Notes: generated from the sequence alone by a model not told the origin. DNA of 64,000 bases from Paenibacillus sp. FSL W8-0426 (GCF_037969725.1 NZ_CP150203.1:1380001-1444000); one strand, 5' to 3'. Shown: positions 34,530 to 47,194, counted from the stretch's first letter. Program-made: numbers and translations.

Positions 34530-35915
34530 ATGAACAAGAACGTACGTATGAAAAAAAGAGGAACGTTTGCACTCATGCTTGCAGCACTCATGTTGGTCAT
34601 TTCCGCATGCGGAGGAAAAACGGATACGGCCACTACGTCCGGAGGTGCCCAAGTAGATACGGCTGCGGCATCTAACAACGAGCCGATTCAATTGACCTGG
34701 TGGCATTCCATGTCGGGATCAGGGGAGAAGGCGATCAACCAGCTTGCCTCCGATTTCAACGCCAGCCATCCGGACATTCAGGTCAAAGCGATCTATCAGG
34801 GCAAATACGACGAAAGCTTGAACAAACTCAAAGCGTCGATGGGATCGGACAGCGGTCCGGACATTATCCAGGTGTATGAAATCGGCAGCAAATTCATGAT
34901 CGATTCCGGCATGATCACGCCGGTGCAGCAGTTCATCGACAAGGAAAACTTCGATCTGTCCAAGCTGGAACCCAATATTATTCGCTATTACACCATCGAT
35001 GGCAAGTTGAATGCGATGCCGTTTAATACGTCCAACCCGATTCTGTATTACAACAAGGATGCCTTCAAAGCAGCCGGACTGGACCCGGAAAACCCGCCAA
35101 AAACATACGAAGAGTTCGAACAAGCGGCCAAAGCGCTGTCCCAGAACGGCAAGCCCGGAGCTTCCATGGCGATCTACGGCTGGTTCATGGAGCAGTATTT
35201 TGCCAACCAGAATGCAGATTATGTTAACAACGGCAACGGAAGAACCGAAGCGGCGACCGAATCTTTGCTGAATTCCGAAGCTGGCGTGAAAACATTGACG
35301 TGGTGGAAAAAAATGATCGACGACAAAACGCTGGCCAACCTCGGACGCAACACGGATGATACGTCAGCGGCCTTTGCCGCGGAGCAGATCGGCATGACGC
35401 TGGACTCAACGGCTTCCTTGCGTGGTATTGTGGAGAAGGTTGGAGGCAAATTTGAACTGGGAACAGGATTCCTGCCGCGCCCATCTGATGTAAAAGAAGG
35501 CGGCGTTGTCGTTGGCGGAGCCAGCCTGTACATCATGAACAACAAATCCGAAGCCCAGCAGCAAGCGGCATGGGAGTTCATCAAGTATTTGGCAACACCT
35601 GAAGTGCAAGCGAACTGGAGTGTGGCGACAGGATACTTCCCTATTACGACAGCAGCCTACGACCAGCAAGTATTAAAGGATAATATGGCGAAGTACCCGC
35701 AATTCCAGACAGCAGTCGACCAACTTCACGCTTCCGTGGATTCGACGGCAACTTCCGGCGCGGTGATGGGCGTTTTCCCCGAAGCCCGTCAAATTGTCGA
35801 AGGCGCGATCGAAGCCGTGTTGAACGGTCAAGGCACACCTCAGGAAGCATTGGATACGGCGGCGAAGCAGATTACGGAGAAGATTGCACAGTACAACGCA
35901 ACGGTGAAAAAATAA
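34530..35915 (+). CDS. UgpB-like extracellular substrate-binding lipoprotein
   Basis: A 461-residue lipoprotein: signal peptide GTFALMLAALMLVISA with lipobox ISAC (Cys near 27). The family-1 binding fold opens with LTWWHSMSGSGEKAINQLASDFNASHPDIQVKAIYQGKYDESL, close to E. coli UgpB, as are DIIQVYEIGSKFM, MPFNTSNPILYYNKDAF and GGASLYIMNN. Substrate inferred: sn-glycerol 3-phosphate or its diesters; a different glycan is possible. AAAAGGAGAG precedes the ATG. Third gene of the unit (permease-permease-binding protein), unlike the E. coli order. Confidence 0.8.
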   Translation: MNKNVRMKKRGTFALMLAALMLVISACGGKTDTATTSGGAQVDTAAASNNEPIQLTWWHSMSGSGEKAINQLASDFNASHPDIQVKAIYQGKYDESLNKLKASMGSDSGPDIIQVYEIGSKFMIDSGMITPVQQFIDKENFDLSKLEPNIIRYYTIDGKLNAMPFNTSNPILYYNKDAFKAAGLDPENPPKTYEEFEQAAKALSQNGKPGASMAIYGWFMEQYFANQNADYVNNGNGRTEAATESLLNSEAGVKTLTWWKKMIDDKTLANLGRNTDDTSAAFAAEQIGMTLDSTASLRGIVEKVGGKFELGTGFLPRPSDVKEGGVVVGGASLYIMNNKSEAQQQAAWEFIKYLATPEVQANWSVATGYFPITTAAYDQQVLKDNMAKYPQFQTAVDQLHASVDSTATSGAVMGVFPEARQIVEGAIEAVLNGQGTPQEALDTAAKQITEKIAQYNATVKK

Positions 35916-35932
35916 GCAGGTTGAAAAGAAGG

Positions 35933-36031
35933 ATGGATGTGGCAGGCAACAACAGGTTTAATCCGCTTGCGGAGGCAACGCGTGCGGAAGTGGTTACGCT
36001 GCTGATGTCTGCAGCAGAAATGCAGAATTAA
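35933..36031 (+). pseudogene. SLH-domain fragment
   Basis: A 32-codon frame reading MDVAGNNRFNPLAEATRAEVVTLLMSAAEMQN. NRFNPLAEATRAEVVTLLM is the typical second half of an S-layer homology domain, so this is probably the leftover C-terminus of a lost SLH protein. GAAGG precedes the ATG, but a 32-residue SLH half would not fold alone. Confidence 0.5.
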
Positions 36032-36076
36032 CCGTAAGTGAATTTAGAATGTACCGATATAAAGTCGAACGATGCA

Positions 36077-36110
36077 AAACAAGCTGCTCCTGAATAGGAG
36101 CAGCTTGTTT
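36077..36110. terminator. Bidirectional terminator
   Basis: A 14-bp perfect stem (36077-36090 with 36097-36110) with A-rich left and T-rich right flanks, between the ugpB-type gene and the convergent OpuA operon. Confidence 0.88.
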
Positions 36111-36157
36111 GCGTAATCAACGAAGAATATATGCATAATGGCTTTTTGCATAGCGGA

Positions 36158-39957
<3,800 letters not shown>

Positions 39958-40087
39958 TTGCCTTCACCCCTTCTGATGTGTTGTGCACTTCGAATGGCCT
40001 GCAGCTATACGCAAGCCCATACACTTGCGAGCCTAGCCACGAAATCCGGTTTTGCTTTGGCTTCCCGTCTTTCTGGGTAACGTTAAT

Positions 40088-40117
40088 ATTCTAACAAATA
40101 AACAAACTGTATATCAA
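40088..40117 (-). promoter_or_regulatory. Promoter of the OpuA operon
   Basis: On the minus strand TTGATA (complement 40112-40117), 18-base spacer and TAGAAT (complement 40088-40093), about 130 bases upstream of the ATPase start. The palindromic operator lies just upstream. Confidence 0.65.
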
Positions 40118-40121
40118 ACGA

Positions 40122-40162
40122 ACAAACAGTACATAATGTTTGTACAGTAAAAACTGTACAAA
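40122..40162. promoter_or_regulatory. Palindromic operator between the OpuA operon and the GbsR-type gene
   Basis: TTTGTACAGT-AAAA-ACTGTACAAA is a perfect 10-bp inverted repeat (40139-40162); it overlaps a second one, ACAAACA-N8-TGTTTGT (40122-40143). A related half, ACAAACTGTATAT, lies over the OpuA promoter (40102-40114). Best candidate for the binding site of the adjacent regulator. Confidence 0.7.
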
Positions 40163-40214
40163 GTTTCTCTCCGAAATGCTCCCTGATGCTCATTATTATG
40201 GCAAATAAGGCTTC

Positions 40215-40243
40215 TTTACATTTGATAAGGCAACTCCTACAAT
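40215..40243 (+). promoter_or_regulatory. Promoter of the GbsR-family gene
   Basis: TTTACA at 40215-40220, 17-base spacer, TACAAT at 40238-40243. The leader of about 200 bases to the start codon has no recognised element. Confidence 0.65.
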
Positions 40244-40450
40244 AGACAATGAGCTGAATCTAAGCTTTTTTTGGGGTTATACAATAGTCATGGGCACAGC
40301 AATATGGAAATCTGCCCTTAACATGCATTCGGTATTGTTGCTTCTGGCATATAGAATGTCCTGTCGAATGCATTCCCATGTAAGCTGGATGATTTCCGAC
40401 ATTGCATTGATTTTGCCAAGACTGGAATGTTCAGAATGGAGGTTGCAAGC

Positions 40451-41026
40451 ATGAGCTTGGACCATTTGCAAGAAGAACAGCAGGCAACCGTTCTTAAAAT
40501 TCGTAAGCGCGTCATTGAAGCCATCGGGCGCAACATGGATTTATACGGCGTTACGCTGTCCACGGGACACTTGTATGGATTGCTTTTTTTTGCAGACAAA
40601 CCGATGACCCTTGATGATATGGGCCGGGAAATGGAAATGAGCAAAACGAGCATGAGCACCGGCGTACGGAATCTGCTGGATCTGAAAATGGTAAACAAAG
40701 TGTGGAGCAAAGGTTCGCGAAAAGATTTGTATGAGGTCGAATATGATTGGTATCAAACATTTACGGATTATTTCGTCATTAAATGGAGAAAAGCGGTCGA
40801 GAGCAACCTGCAGGTGTTTCGCAAGTCGATCGAGGAATTGAACCGGCTCGCGGATACGCTGAACGAAGAGACGGATGCGGAGCTTCTGCGTATTCTGGAA
40901 CAGGACAGGGGCAAAATGCTGCAAGCGGAAGCTTATTATAAATGGTTGGATCGCCTGATTGATGCCATGGAGGATGAAGAGATATATAAGCTGGTTCCGC
41001 GTGAGGAAGTCAAAGATCGGTCCTAG
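40451..41026 (+). CDS. GbsR-family (MarR-like) regulator of betaine uptake
   Basis: A 191-residue regulator of the GbsR/OpcR/OpuAR group: a winged-helix (about 20-110; YGVTLSTGHLYGLLFFADKPMTLDDMGREMEMSKTSMSTGVRNLLDLKMV) and a C-terminal helical dimer part. In B. subtilis such proteins are choline-responsive repressors next to compatible-solute transporters, matching the divergent OpuA operon here. ATG at 40451 has GGAGG eight bases upstream; an earlier in-frame ATG at 40427 has none. A strong bidirectional terminator follows. Confidence 0.87.
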   Translation: MSLDHLQEEQQATVLKIRKRVIEAIGRNMDLYGVTLSTGHLYGLLFFADKPMTLDDMGREMEMSKTSMSTGVRNLLDLKMVNKVWSKGSRKDLYEVEYDWYQTFTDYFVIKWRKAVESNLQVFRKSIEELNRLADTLNEETDAELLRILEQDRGKMLQAEAYYKWLDRLIDAMEDEEIYKLVPREEVKDRS

Positions 41027-41034
41027 CGCACACG

Positions 41035-41070
41035 AAAAAGGCACTTTCCGTTCAAAGGAGAGTGCCTTTT
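41035..41070. terminator. Bidirectional terminator
   Basis: AAAAAGGCACT pairs perfectly with AGTGCCTTTTT (41035-41070), between the convergent GbsR-type and AraC-type genes. Confidence 0.88.
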
Positions 41071-41075
41071 TTCAT

Positions 41076-42692
41076 TTAATAGGCCTGAAAGAGTGCTACA
41101 TGTCGGTCAGCCAATTGTTCAAGTTCGTTTAGAATTTGCTGGCGGCCCGAAGGGGTTCGGCTCATTCGCATCCAGTCCTGGATCTCGTGTACGCTTCCCT
41201 GAAGAACGGCTGGAGATCGGTTCCAGGCCGCAGTTTGTTTTAGGCGTCTGAGCATTTTCTCGCTGCCCGCCTGTTCAGGAGAGCGGAGCAGCAGCAAATG
41301 ATCTGTGTCCAGCAAAGGAATACTGTCGGCCGTGTATTCAACCCATGCATGAATGTTGGGCTGGGTTAAGCTTGCAGGCTGCAGGCAAAGACGATGATAC
41401 AGCAGTTCGTTCAGCGGGTGCTCCAGGCCGCCTTGGATACGAATGCAATAGGGCGTGATTTGCAGCACCGTTACACGTTCCCTGCCGAAATGCTGCCGGA
41501 GCCTTTTGCTCACATCCAGTGCGCGAAATTCCAATTGTTTGAGATTTTGCAGGGCTCGTTCTTCTTGCCCCGCCAATTCGGCGATACGCCAGTGGGTCTC
41601 CTTCCAGTCCAGCGACGGGTCGATGAACACGGTAGGCGCGATCATTTTCAGTTGATCCCGAAAGAAGCTGTGGTTATGGTCTGCGATGATCAGATCAGGT
41701 TTGGTCCGACGCAATCGATCAAGCAGCCCAATAAGCTGACGAGATTGATCGACGTCGCCTTGTTCCCGTTCCTTAGAGACGCCGAGGGCTGCTGCCGCTT
41801 CCAGTCCAAGGGAGGAAAGATGATCCTGGAGATGGCTGGTGGAAACCGTGGCTATCTTCAATTGTCTCCTCTTCATATATAAACTTGGTGCCATGCCGAA
41901 GCTCTGCTTGAATTTGCGGCTGAAATAATATTCATTGCCATAGCCTACGGACTCGGCCACGTCCTTGATGGTCTGTTTGTCCTGGCTCAATAATCGTTTG
42001 GCCTCGTCGATCCGCATCCGGTTCAGGTAGTCGGTGGGAGACATGCCTTTGGCCTTCTTGAAGCTGCGTGAATAGGAGCTGGCGGTCAATCCTGCCATTT
42101 TGGCCAGTTGTTCCATGCTGATTCCTTCGCTCATATATCGTTGCATATATGCAATGCTGCGTTCCAAGGAAAGATCAACCTTCTCAAGGTTGTCTTCCAA
42201 ACGGTGTTCCGACAAGTGCTGCAGCAATTCATGCAGTTGGCTGTGGACGCTGATGCAGTGCTCTTGTTGCCGTGTCCCGTGATAAGCTTCATGGAGCCGA
42301 ATGAAACGCTGCACGGATTGGGACTCATGACGCACGCGCAGCCTCCCGGTCGGCCAGTGAAGCGGAAACTCGGGATGGGGGAGCATGTGCCATTCACCGC
42401 GTACCTGCTTCAGCCTTACGGTGTTCATGCTCAGCAAAATGCACTCCATCGGAGTACGGGAAGCCGCTTCGATCGTTGTGCCTCTTTCCAGGAAAAATAA
42501 ATGGTTGGCCTGAGCCGTATGTACCTTATCATTCAATACCAGAAGACCTTCTCCTTGCAAAACAAGACAAAGCATGGGCCGGGTTACGGCTTGTTCGCGC
42601 AAACGGAAATTCTCCCCACGGCGTACACGGCACATGGATGAGAGAAGCGGCAGTGATGAGGTTTTGGAAATGAAGGGAAGCTGTTCAGTCAT
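41076..42692 (-). CDS. AraC-type regulator fused to a siderophore-binding-like domain (Btr-like)
   Basis: A 538-residue protein with an N-terminal cupin-like segment (about 20-130), two AraC helix-turn-helix motifs (about 170-270; SMEQLAKMAGLTASSYSRSFKKAKGMSPTDYL and TIKDVAESVGYGNEYYFSRKFKQSFG), and a C-terminal FecB-like periplasmic-binding domain (about 275-530; KPDLIIADHN, APTVFIDPS). This is the layout of B. subtilis Btr, which activates siderophore uptake genes upon binding the siderophore in the cytoplasm. A Fur box lies 31 bases upstream. ATG at 42692 has AAAGGA eight bases upstream; one at 42701 is too close. Target uptake genes are not in the window. Confidence 0.88.
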   Translation of the reverse strand: MTEQLPFISKTSSLPLLSSMCRVRRGENFRLREQAVTRPMLCLVLQGEGLLVLNDKVHTAQANHLFFLERGTTIEAASRTPMECILLSMNTVRLKQVRGEWHMLPHPEFPLHWPTGRLRVRHESQSVQRFIRLHEAYHGTRQQEHCISVHSQLHELLQHLSEHRLEDNLEKVDLSLERSIAYMQRYMSEGISMEQLAKMAGLTASSYSRSFKKAKGMSPTDYLNRMRIDEAKRLLSQDKQTIKDVAESVGYGNEYYFSRKFKQSFGMAPSLYMKRRQLKIATVSTSHLQDHLSSLGLEAAAALGVSKEREQGDVDQSRQLIGLLDRLRRTKPDLIIADHNHSFFRDQLKMIAPTVFIDPSLDWKETHWRIAELAGQEERALQNLKQLEFRALDVSKRLRQHFGRERVTVLQITPYCIRIQGGLEHPLNELLYHRLCLQPASLTQPNIHAWVEYTADSIPLLDTDHLLLLRSPEQAGSEKMLRRLKQTAAWNRSPAVLQGSVHEIQDWMRMSRTPSGRQQILNELEQLADRHVALFQAY

Positions 42693-42722
42693 ACGGACCA
42701 TCCTTTGATTTCATTTTCTTAA

Positions 42723-42737
42723 TGATAACAATTATCA
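42723..42737 (-). promoter_or_regulatory. Fur box
   Basis: TGATAACAATTATCA, one base from the 7-1-7 Fur consensus TGATAATNATTATCA, directly upstream of the AraC-type gene. Confidence 0.9.
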
Positions 42738-42784
42738 TTCTCAAATGGAAGGCGTTTTTAAGTTTTATTGCCGAACTTAGCCCC

Positions 42785-42825
42785 GGAAAAACAAAAATAC
42801 CCTGAACACGGATGGTTCAGGGTAT
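42785..42825 (-). terminator. Terminator after the propeller-like gene
   Basis: ATACCCTGAA (42797-42806) pairs with TTCAGGGTAT (42816-42825). On the minus strand it is followed by TTTTGTTTTT. Confidence 0.85.
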
Positions 42826-42851
42826 CCTTCATGGATCGAGATCAGTCTTCT

Positions 42852-44138
42852 TTAGTTAGGCGTTGCCAACAAAATGCGGTCGGCGTACACTTCGCTGAGC
42901 ACTTTTTTGCCAGTGCCGTTCGCTTGCACATGGTAAAGGCGGAACTGATCATCGGCATTCAGGTAAAATACGCCTGGAACTTCGTTGCCGAATTGATAAT
43001 AATCCCATTCTTCCCCGGCCAGCTTGGTCACTTTGAGCGCCGTATTCACGGCGTAAATGCCATTATAGTTGGAGATGTAGGCCAGCGTTGGCGAAGCGTT
43101 CGTCAGTTGTGAACCGAGAGAGTTCACGCCGCTGAGGTTGAGGTTGGCCGTTTTGGTAACTTTGCTGGCCGATACCGTTTTGCCGTAGGCTTTTTTGTCC
43201 GCATCGATAATGATGACTTTGTCCGTACCGACCATCGTTGTTTCACGCACGCTTTTGCTGTGAAGCTGCATCGTTTTGCCCGCCGTGGTCAGTGCAAAGG
43301 CTTTGCCTGTAGCATAGTTGTAATCCTTGTTGCTGTCCAGCTTGATGCCTTTGTTGTAAACGTAAAGATTGCCTGCCCAACCGCCGGAATAAGCGGCATT
43401 AACGTCCAGCTTCGCCTTCGGATTGACGGCTTTGCCTTTGCCGGTGCTGTAGTTGACGGAATACATAACGACGGCGTTGGTCGAGTAGACCGTTTCGTAC
43501 TCATCGGTATTGACCATCATAAGCAGTGCGTTTTTGGTTGAGTTGATGAAATAGCTGTCTTCCACGGCGCCCGCTGCAATGGATTGAACGGAACCGCTGC
43601 CGTTTGTAGCTTTGGAAGCAACGTACGTTTTGCCGTTAATTACTGCATTGTAGTAGACTCTGCCTTTGCTTACATATAACAGAGGGAAGTCCGTATTCGC
43701 CCGGTCGGCGATTTTTTGGACCGTGGATGGAGCGCTGTTTCCGTTGGTACGGTAGATGGCACCCTTGGAATCAAGATAATAAATGAAGCCGTTATCCGTA
43801 GCGTAGTCGAGTACGTCTTCAGCAAAAGTTTCGCTCTCGTCCTGCGAGCCGTCATTTTTCACCCGGTGCAGCGTCGTGGACGTTGCAGTTTCCGTGTAAT
43901 AGAGGTAGGAGCCGGCTGCTTGAAGCCCAGATCCTTTAAAGTCGAGCAATACTTCCGTCGTGCCGGAACCGTCTCCGGATACTTTGTAGAGCACGCCATC
44001 CGAATCGTAATATACCGTTGATTGGCTAAGGGATGCCGCTTGCGCTTTACCTCCACTTACCAGTGCTGCTGTGGCAAACAGGGAAACCATCAGCACGGCA
44101 CACATCGTTCGTTGCAGTCGCAAAGACCATTTTTTCAT
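42852..44138 (-). CDS. Secreted beta-propeller-like protein (DUF5050-type)
   Basis: A 428-residue exported protein: signal peptide MKKWSLRLQRTMCAVLMVSLFATAAL with cleavage after AQA (about 35). The rest is made of short repeats of the type 'VYY-DG-LYKV-DGSG' (TVYYDSDGVLYKVSGDGSG, YLYYTETATSTTLHRVKNDGS, FIYYLDSKGAIYRTNGNS), the pattern of DUF5050 propellers found in SLH-bearing and other wall proteins of Paenibacillus. No catalytic motif or anchor. ATG at 44138 is chosen because the signal peptide starts there; the ribosome site is weak. Function unknown. Confidence 0.8.
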   Translation of the reverse strand: MKKWSLRLQRTMCAVLMVSLFATAALVSGGKAQAASLSQSTVYYDSDGVLYKVSGDGSGTTEVLLDFKGSGLQAAGSYLYYTETATSTTLHRVKNDGSQDESETFAEDVLDYATDNGFIYYLDSKGAIYRTNGNSAPSTVQKIADRANTDFPLLYVSKGRVYYNAVINGKTYVASKATNGSGSVQSIAAGAVEDSYFINSTKNALLMMVNTDEYETVYSTNAVVMYSVNYSTGKGKAVNPKAKLDVNAAYSGGWAGNLYVYNKGIKLDSNKDYNYATGKAFALTTAGKTMQLHSKSVRETTMVGTDKVIIIDADKKAYGKTVSASKVTKTANLNLSGVNSLGSQLTNASPTLAYISNYNGIYAVNTALKVTKLAGEEWDYYQFGNEVPGVFYLNADDQFRLYHVQANGTGKKVLSEVYADRILLATPN

Positions 44139-44377
44139 AGACCCATCTTCACCCTTCGTTCGCAATGTATGTATATAATACCTTAAAATATATCGGTAAT
44201 CTATGGAAAAAATGTTAGAGCAGCGCGGGAAATGTTTTTGGAATGAAATTCGATTTCATTCTGTTGGACACATATAGAGAATCTATGCACGCTGCGGCCA
44301 ATACCTTCCGAAAGCATTCCCCGAACCGACCCCGTGCTGGTACCATGGCGATATCAAGCGAATAAGGAGTGAAGCGA

Positions 44378-45391
44378 ATGATGAATATCGCCATGATTGG
44401 GTTCGGAAACGCGGTCGTAAACTACCATTTGCCTTACTTGGCAGGGAGAGAAGGGATTAAAGTAAAAACGATCTTCCGCCGGGAGGAGGACCGCGTCGGG
44501 GATATGGAGCGTGAAGCGTATTATCCGGATATTGCATTCACGAGCGACTTGAACGCCGTATTGTCGGATCTGGACATCGAATTGATCGTTGTGGCGACCC
44601 ATGTGGACAGCCATTTCGAATATGCCAGACTGGCGCTTGAACATGGCAAGCATGTGCTTGTGGAGAAGCCTTTTGCCTCCACCTCGGGAGAAGCGCGCCG
44701 TATTTTTGAGCTTGCAGAACGGAAAAACCTGATTGCCATGGCCAATCAGAACCGCAGATTCGATGGGGATTTTCTCACGTTGAAAAAAGTTATGGAGAGC
44801 GGCAAACTTGGCAGCATCGTTGAAATTCAATCGCACTACGATTATTTCAGGCCAGCCTGGGTCAAACCGGGATTCACCATGCTGCACGGATTGGCCGTGC
44901 ATCCCATCGATCAGCTGATCTCCCTGTTCGGCAGGGCAGACCGGATCGATTACGATGTCCGCAGCCTTGCTTATCCGGGCGAATCCGATGATTACGTGGA
45001 CATTGATTTTCGCTACGGCAAGGCCAAAATGACCGTCAAGTGCAGCCTGCTCGTCAGCATCGAGCATCCCAAGTTCGTCGTTCACGGCGACCGGGGCAGC
45101 TTCGTCAAATACAGCAGCGGCCACCAGCACAAGAACGAGCATGGACCGACCGTCGTTTCGTTTGAGCCGGAGGACGAAGCCAATTGGGGAACGCTCCGTT
45201 ATGTCGACGATGATGGGAATTCCCGCACGGAAAAGGTTCCGTCGGAAGTAACGGATTACGGCATCCTGTATGAACAGCTTCTCGCGGCAATACGGCATGG
45301 GACAGACAAGCCGGTCAAGGATGACGAGGTTCTGTACGTCCTGGACATTTTGCAGCAAGGGGTAGAAGTGGCCAAACAGGCCCAAACATAA
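44378..45391 (+). CDS. Gfo/Idh/MocA-family oxidoreductase (IolW/YvaA-like)
   Basis: A 337-residue NAD(P)-dependent dehydrogenase of the Gfo/Idh/MocA family: Rossmann start MNIAMIGFGNAVVNYHLPYL, the signature EHGKHVLVEKPFASTSGEA (EKP with catalytic Lys), and a C-terminal domain with HGLAVHPIDQLISLFG. Overall it resembles the scyllo-inositol dehydrogenase IolW (YvaA) group; substrate is unproven. ATG at 44378 has AAGGAG nine bases upstream. A second family member follows after 31 bases, and an RpiR regulator converges, so this is likely a sugar or inositol utilisation unit. Confidence 0.86.
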   Translation: MMNIAMIGFGNAVVNYHLPYLAGREGIKVKTIFRREEDRVGDMEREAYYPDIAFTSDLNAVLSDLDIELIVVATHVDSHFEYARLALEHGKHVLVEKPFASTSGEARRIFELAERKNLIAMANQNRRFDGDFLTLKKVMESGKLGSIVEIQSHYDYFRPAWVKPGFTMLHGLAVHPIDQLISLFGRADRIDYDVRSLAYPGESDDYVDIDFRYGKAKMTVKCSLLVSIEHPKFVVHGDRGSFVKYSSGHQHKNEHGPTVVSFEPEDEANWGTLRYVDDDGNSRTEKVPSEVTDYGILYEQLLAAIRHGTDKPVKDDEVLYVLDILQQGVEVAKQAQT

Positions 45392-45422
45392 ATTATTATG
45401 AATGATCAGGAGTGAAGAGAAC

Positions 45423-46409
45423 ATGATGAACATTGCAACGATCGGCACCGGAAGCATCGTGGATGCCATGTTGGCAGCGATCAGCGAAGTGGAGAGAGTA
45501 ACTTGTACCGCGATGTATTCGCGCAAGCGGGAGACGGCTCAGCCTCTTGCCGACAAGTACGGGGTGGATTCTGTTTATACCGATCTGGAGGCGCTGTTTG
45601 CTGATACAAATGTGGATGCCGTATACATCGCTTCGCCGAACAGCCTTCATTATGAACAAGCATACCGGGCAATGGAGCATGGCAAACACGTCATTTGCGA
45701 GAAACCGTTTGCGTCCAACCTGGTCGAAACGGAATCGCTCATCGCCCTTGCCAAACAGAAAAACCTGTTCCTTTTTGAAGCGATCTCCAACATCCATTTG
45801 CCGAACTACGCGGCGGTGCAGGAACAATTGCTCAAGCTGGGCCATATCAAATTCATTCAATGCAACTACAGCCAATATTCCCGAAAATACGACCAGCTGT
45901 TGGCAGGCGAGACGCCGAACGTATTCAATCCGCAATTTTCCGGCGGGGCGATCATGGACATCAACATCTACAACATTCATTTCGTCATGAAAATGTTCGG
46001 TGCTCCGGAATCCGTAACCTATACGGCGAACAAACACGCCAACGGGATCGACACGTCAGGCGTAGCCGTGCTGCAATATCCCGACTTCATTGCGGAATGC
46101 GTGGGCTGCAAGGATACGAGCAGCATGAATTTCGTGCTGATTCAGGGCGAGAAGGGATATCTCCAGGTCGTCGGCGGCGCCAACGGTTGCCGGGAAATCA
46201 AGGTGCAGATCGGCGAGAAAACCGAAGAGCTGAACCGCCAAAACCGGAAGAACTGGTTTTACTACGAGTGGGAGACGTTCCGGGACATTTACGAAAGCGG
46301 AGATCAACAGCGCTGCCATGAACTGCTGGCGCACAGCCGATCCGTCATGAGCGTGCTGACGAGTGCACGGAAGGACGCAGGCATTCGATTTGCAGCCGAT
46401 CAGGCCTGA
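45423..46409 (+). CDS. Gfo/Idh/MocA-family oxidoreductase
   Basis: A 328-residue paralogue of the preceding enzyme but clearly different in sequence: MMNIATIGTGSIVDAMLAAI, MEHGKHVICEKPFASNLVETE (EKP motif) and FSGGAIMDINIYNIHFVMKMFG, the G-x-x-x-D-x-x-x-Y segment at the active site. NAD(P)-linked oxidation or reduction of a sugar or polyol is expected; the substrate is not known. ATG at 45423 (a second ATG follows) has AGGAG ten bases upstream. Its 3' end overlaps the convergent RpiR gene by ten bases. Confidence 0.86.
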   Translation: MMNIATIGTGSIVDAMLAAISEVERVTCTAMYSRKRETAQPLADKYGVDSVYTDLEALFADTNVDAVYIASPNSLHYEQAYRAMEHGKHVICEKPFASNLVETESLIALAKQKNLFLFEAISNIHLPNYAAVQEQLLKLGHIKFIQCNYSQYSRKYDQLLAGETPNVFNPQFSGGAIMDINIYNIHFVMKMFGAPESVTYTANKHANGIDTSGVAVLQYPDFIAECVGCKDTSSMNFVLIQGEKGYLQVVGGANGCREIKVQIGEKTEELNRQNRKNWFYYEWETFRDIYESGDQQRCHELLAHSRSVMSVLTSARKDAGIRFAADQA

Positions 46410-47194
46410 TTATCGGACTCGTCGATGCTGCACATGTACAGGATGTCGAAGATGTACATGACGGAAAGCATGGAGGACATCTTGCTAAGCCGCAGTTGGT
46501 CGCTATATGCGTAAGTAAGCAGCGTTTCATCACATTGCTTTGCCAACGTCGAATCATTGTTGCCGGTCACGGCAATGACGTTCATCCGTTTGCCGCTCAG
46601 AAGGCTCGCCGCTTCAATCATGGCAGGATTCTCGCCGGTATGAGAGATGACAAAGGATACCGTAGCCGATCCGGCGTGCACGGTATTCAAATAGTGCCTG
46701 TTCGGCGTATTGTGGGCAATGGCAGGCAGGCCGAGTTCATTCCATTTGGTACAGGCCTGCCGTGCCACGTCATAGTTCACGTCGCTTCCGTAAATATCGA
46801 TCCGGCTGGACTGTTTCAGCGTCCTCGCGATGCGCTCGATCACGGCGCCGTTCAACATCCGCCGCGTCTCGGCGACGGCTTGCTGATACAGGTATGGCAC
46901 GGATTCGATCGCGGTTTGCACGTTCCCGAACTCCGGCGTCTGCACCTCTGGCGATGCGATGGCGGAAGGGGCCTGCACGGTTTCGAGCGCCAGCTTCAAC
47001 TGAAAGTCCGGGTACCCTTTGGTACCCAGTTTTTTGCATAAGCGGACAATGGTCGATGAACTTGTAAAGGTTAAATGAGCCAGCTCCTGGGCCGTGGAAT
47101 GGAAGACGGCTTCGGGATGCTGGAGGATATAATCCACGATGTGTTTTTCCTGTGTCGTTAAATGCTGCGCGTATTTCATTTGAAGAAGTAACAT
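46400..47194 (-). CDS. RpiR/MurR-family transcriptional regulator
   Basis: A 264-residue regulator with an N-terminal HTH_6 domain (about 1-75; LTTQEKHIVDYILQHPEAVFHSTAQELAHLTFTSSSTIVRLCKKLGTKGYPDFQLKL) and a SIS sugar-phosphate-binding domain (about 115-250; SRIDIYGSDVNYDVA, ATVSFVISHTGENPAMIEAASLL, MNVIAVTGN). Such regulators respond to phosphosugars and control nearby sugar genes, here perhaps the two convergent oxidoreductases. The ATG at 47194 has GAGAGG upstream; an earlier start adds 14 basic residues without a site. Confidence 0.9.
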   Translation of the reverse strand: MLLLQMKYAQHLTTQEKHIVDYILQHPEAVFHSTAQELAHLTFTSSSTIVRLCKKLGTKGYPDFQLKLALETVQAPSAIASPEVQTPEFGNVQTAIESVPYLYQQAVAETRRMLNGAVIERIARTLKQSSRIDIYGSDVNYDVARQACTKWNELGLPAIAHNTPNRHYLNTVHAGSATVSFVISHTGENPAMIEAASLLSGKRMNVIAVTGNNDSTLAKQCDETLLTYAYSDQLRLSKMSSMLSVMYIFDILYMCSIDESDNQA

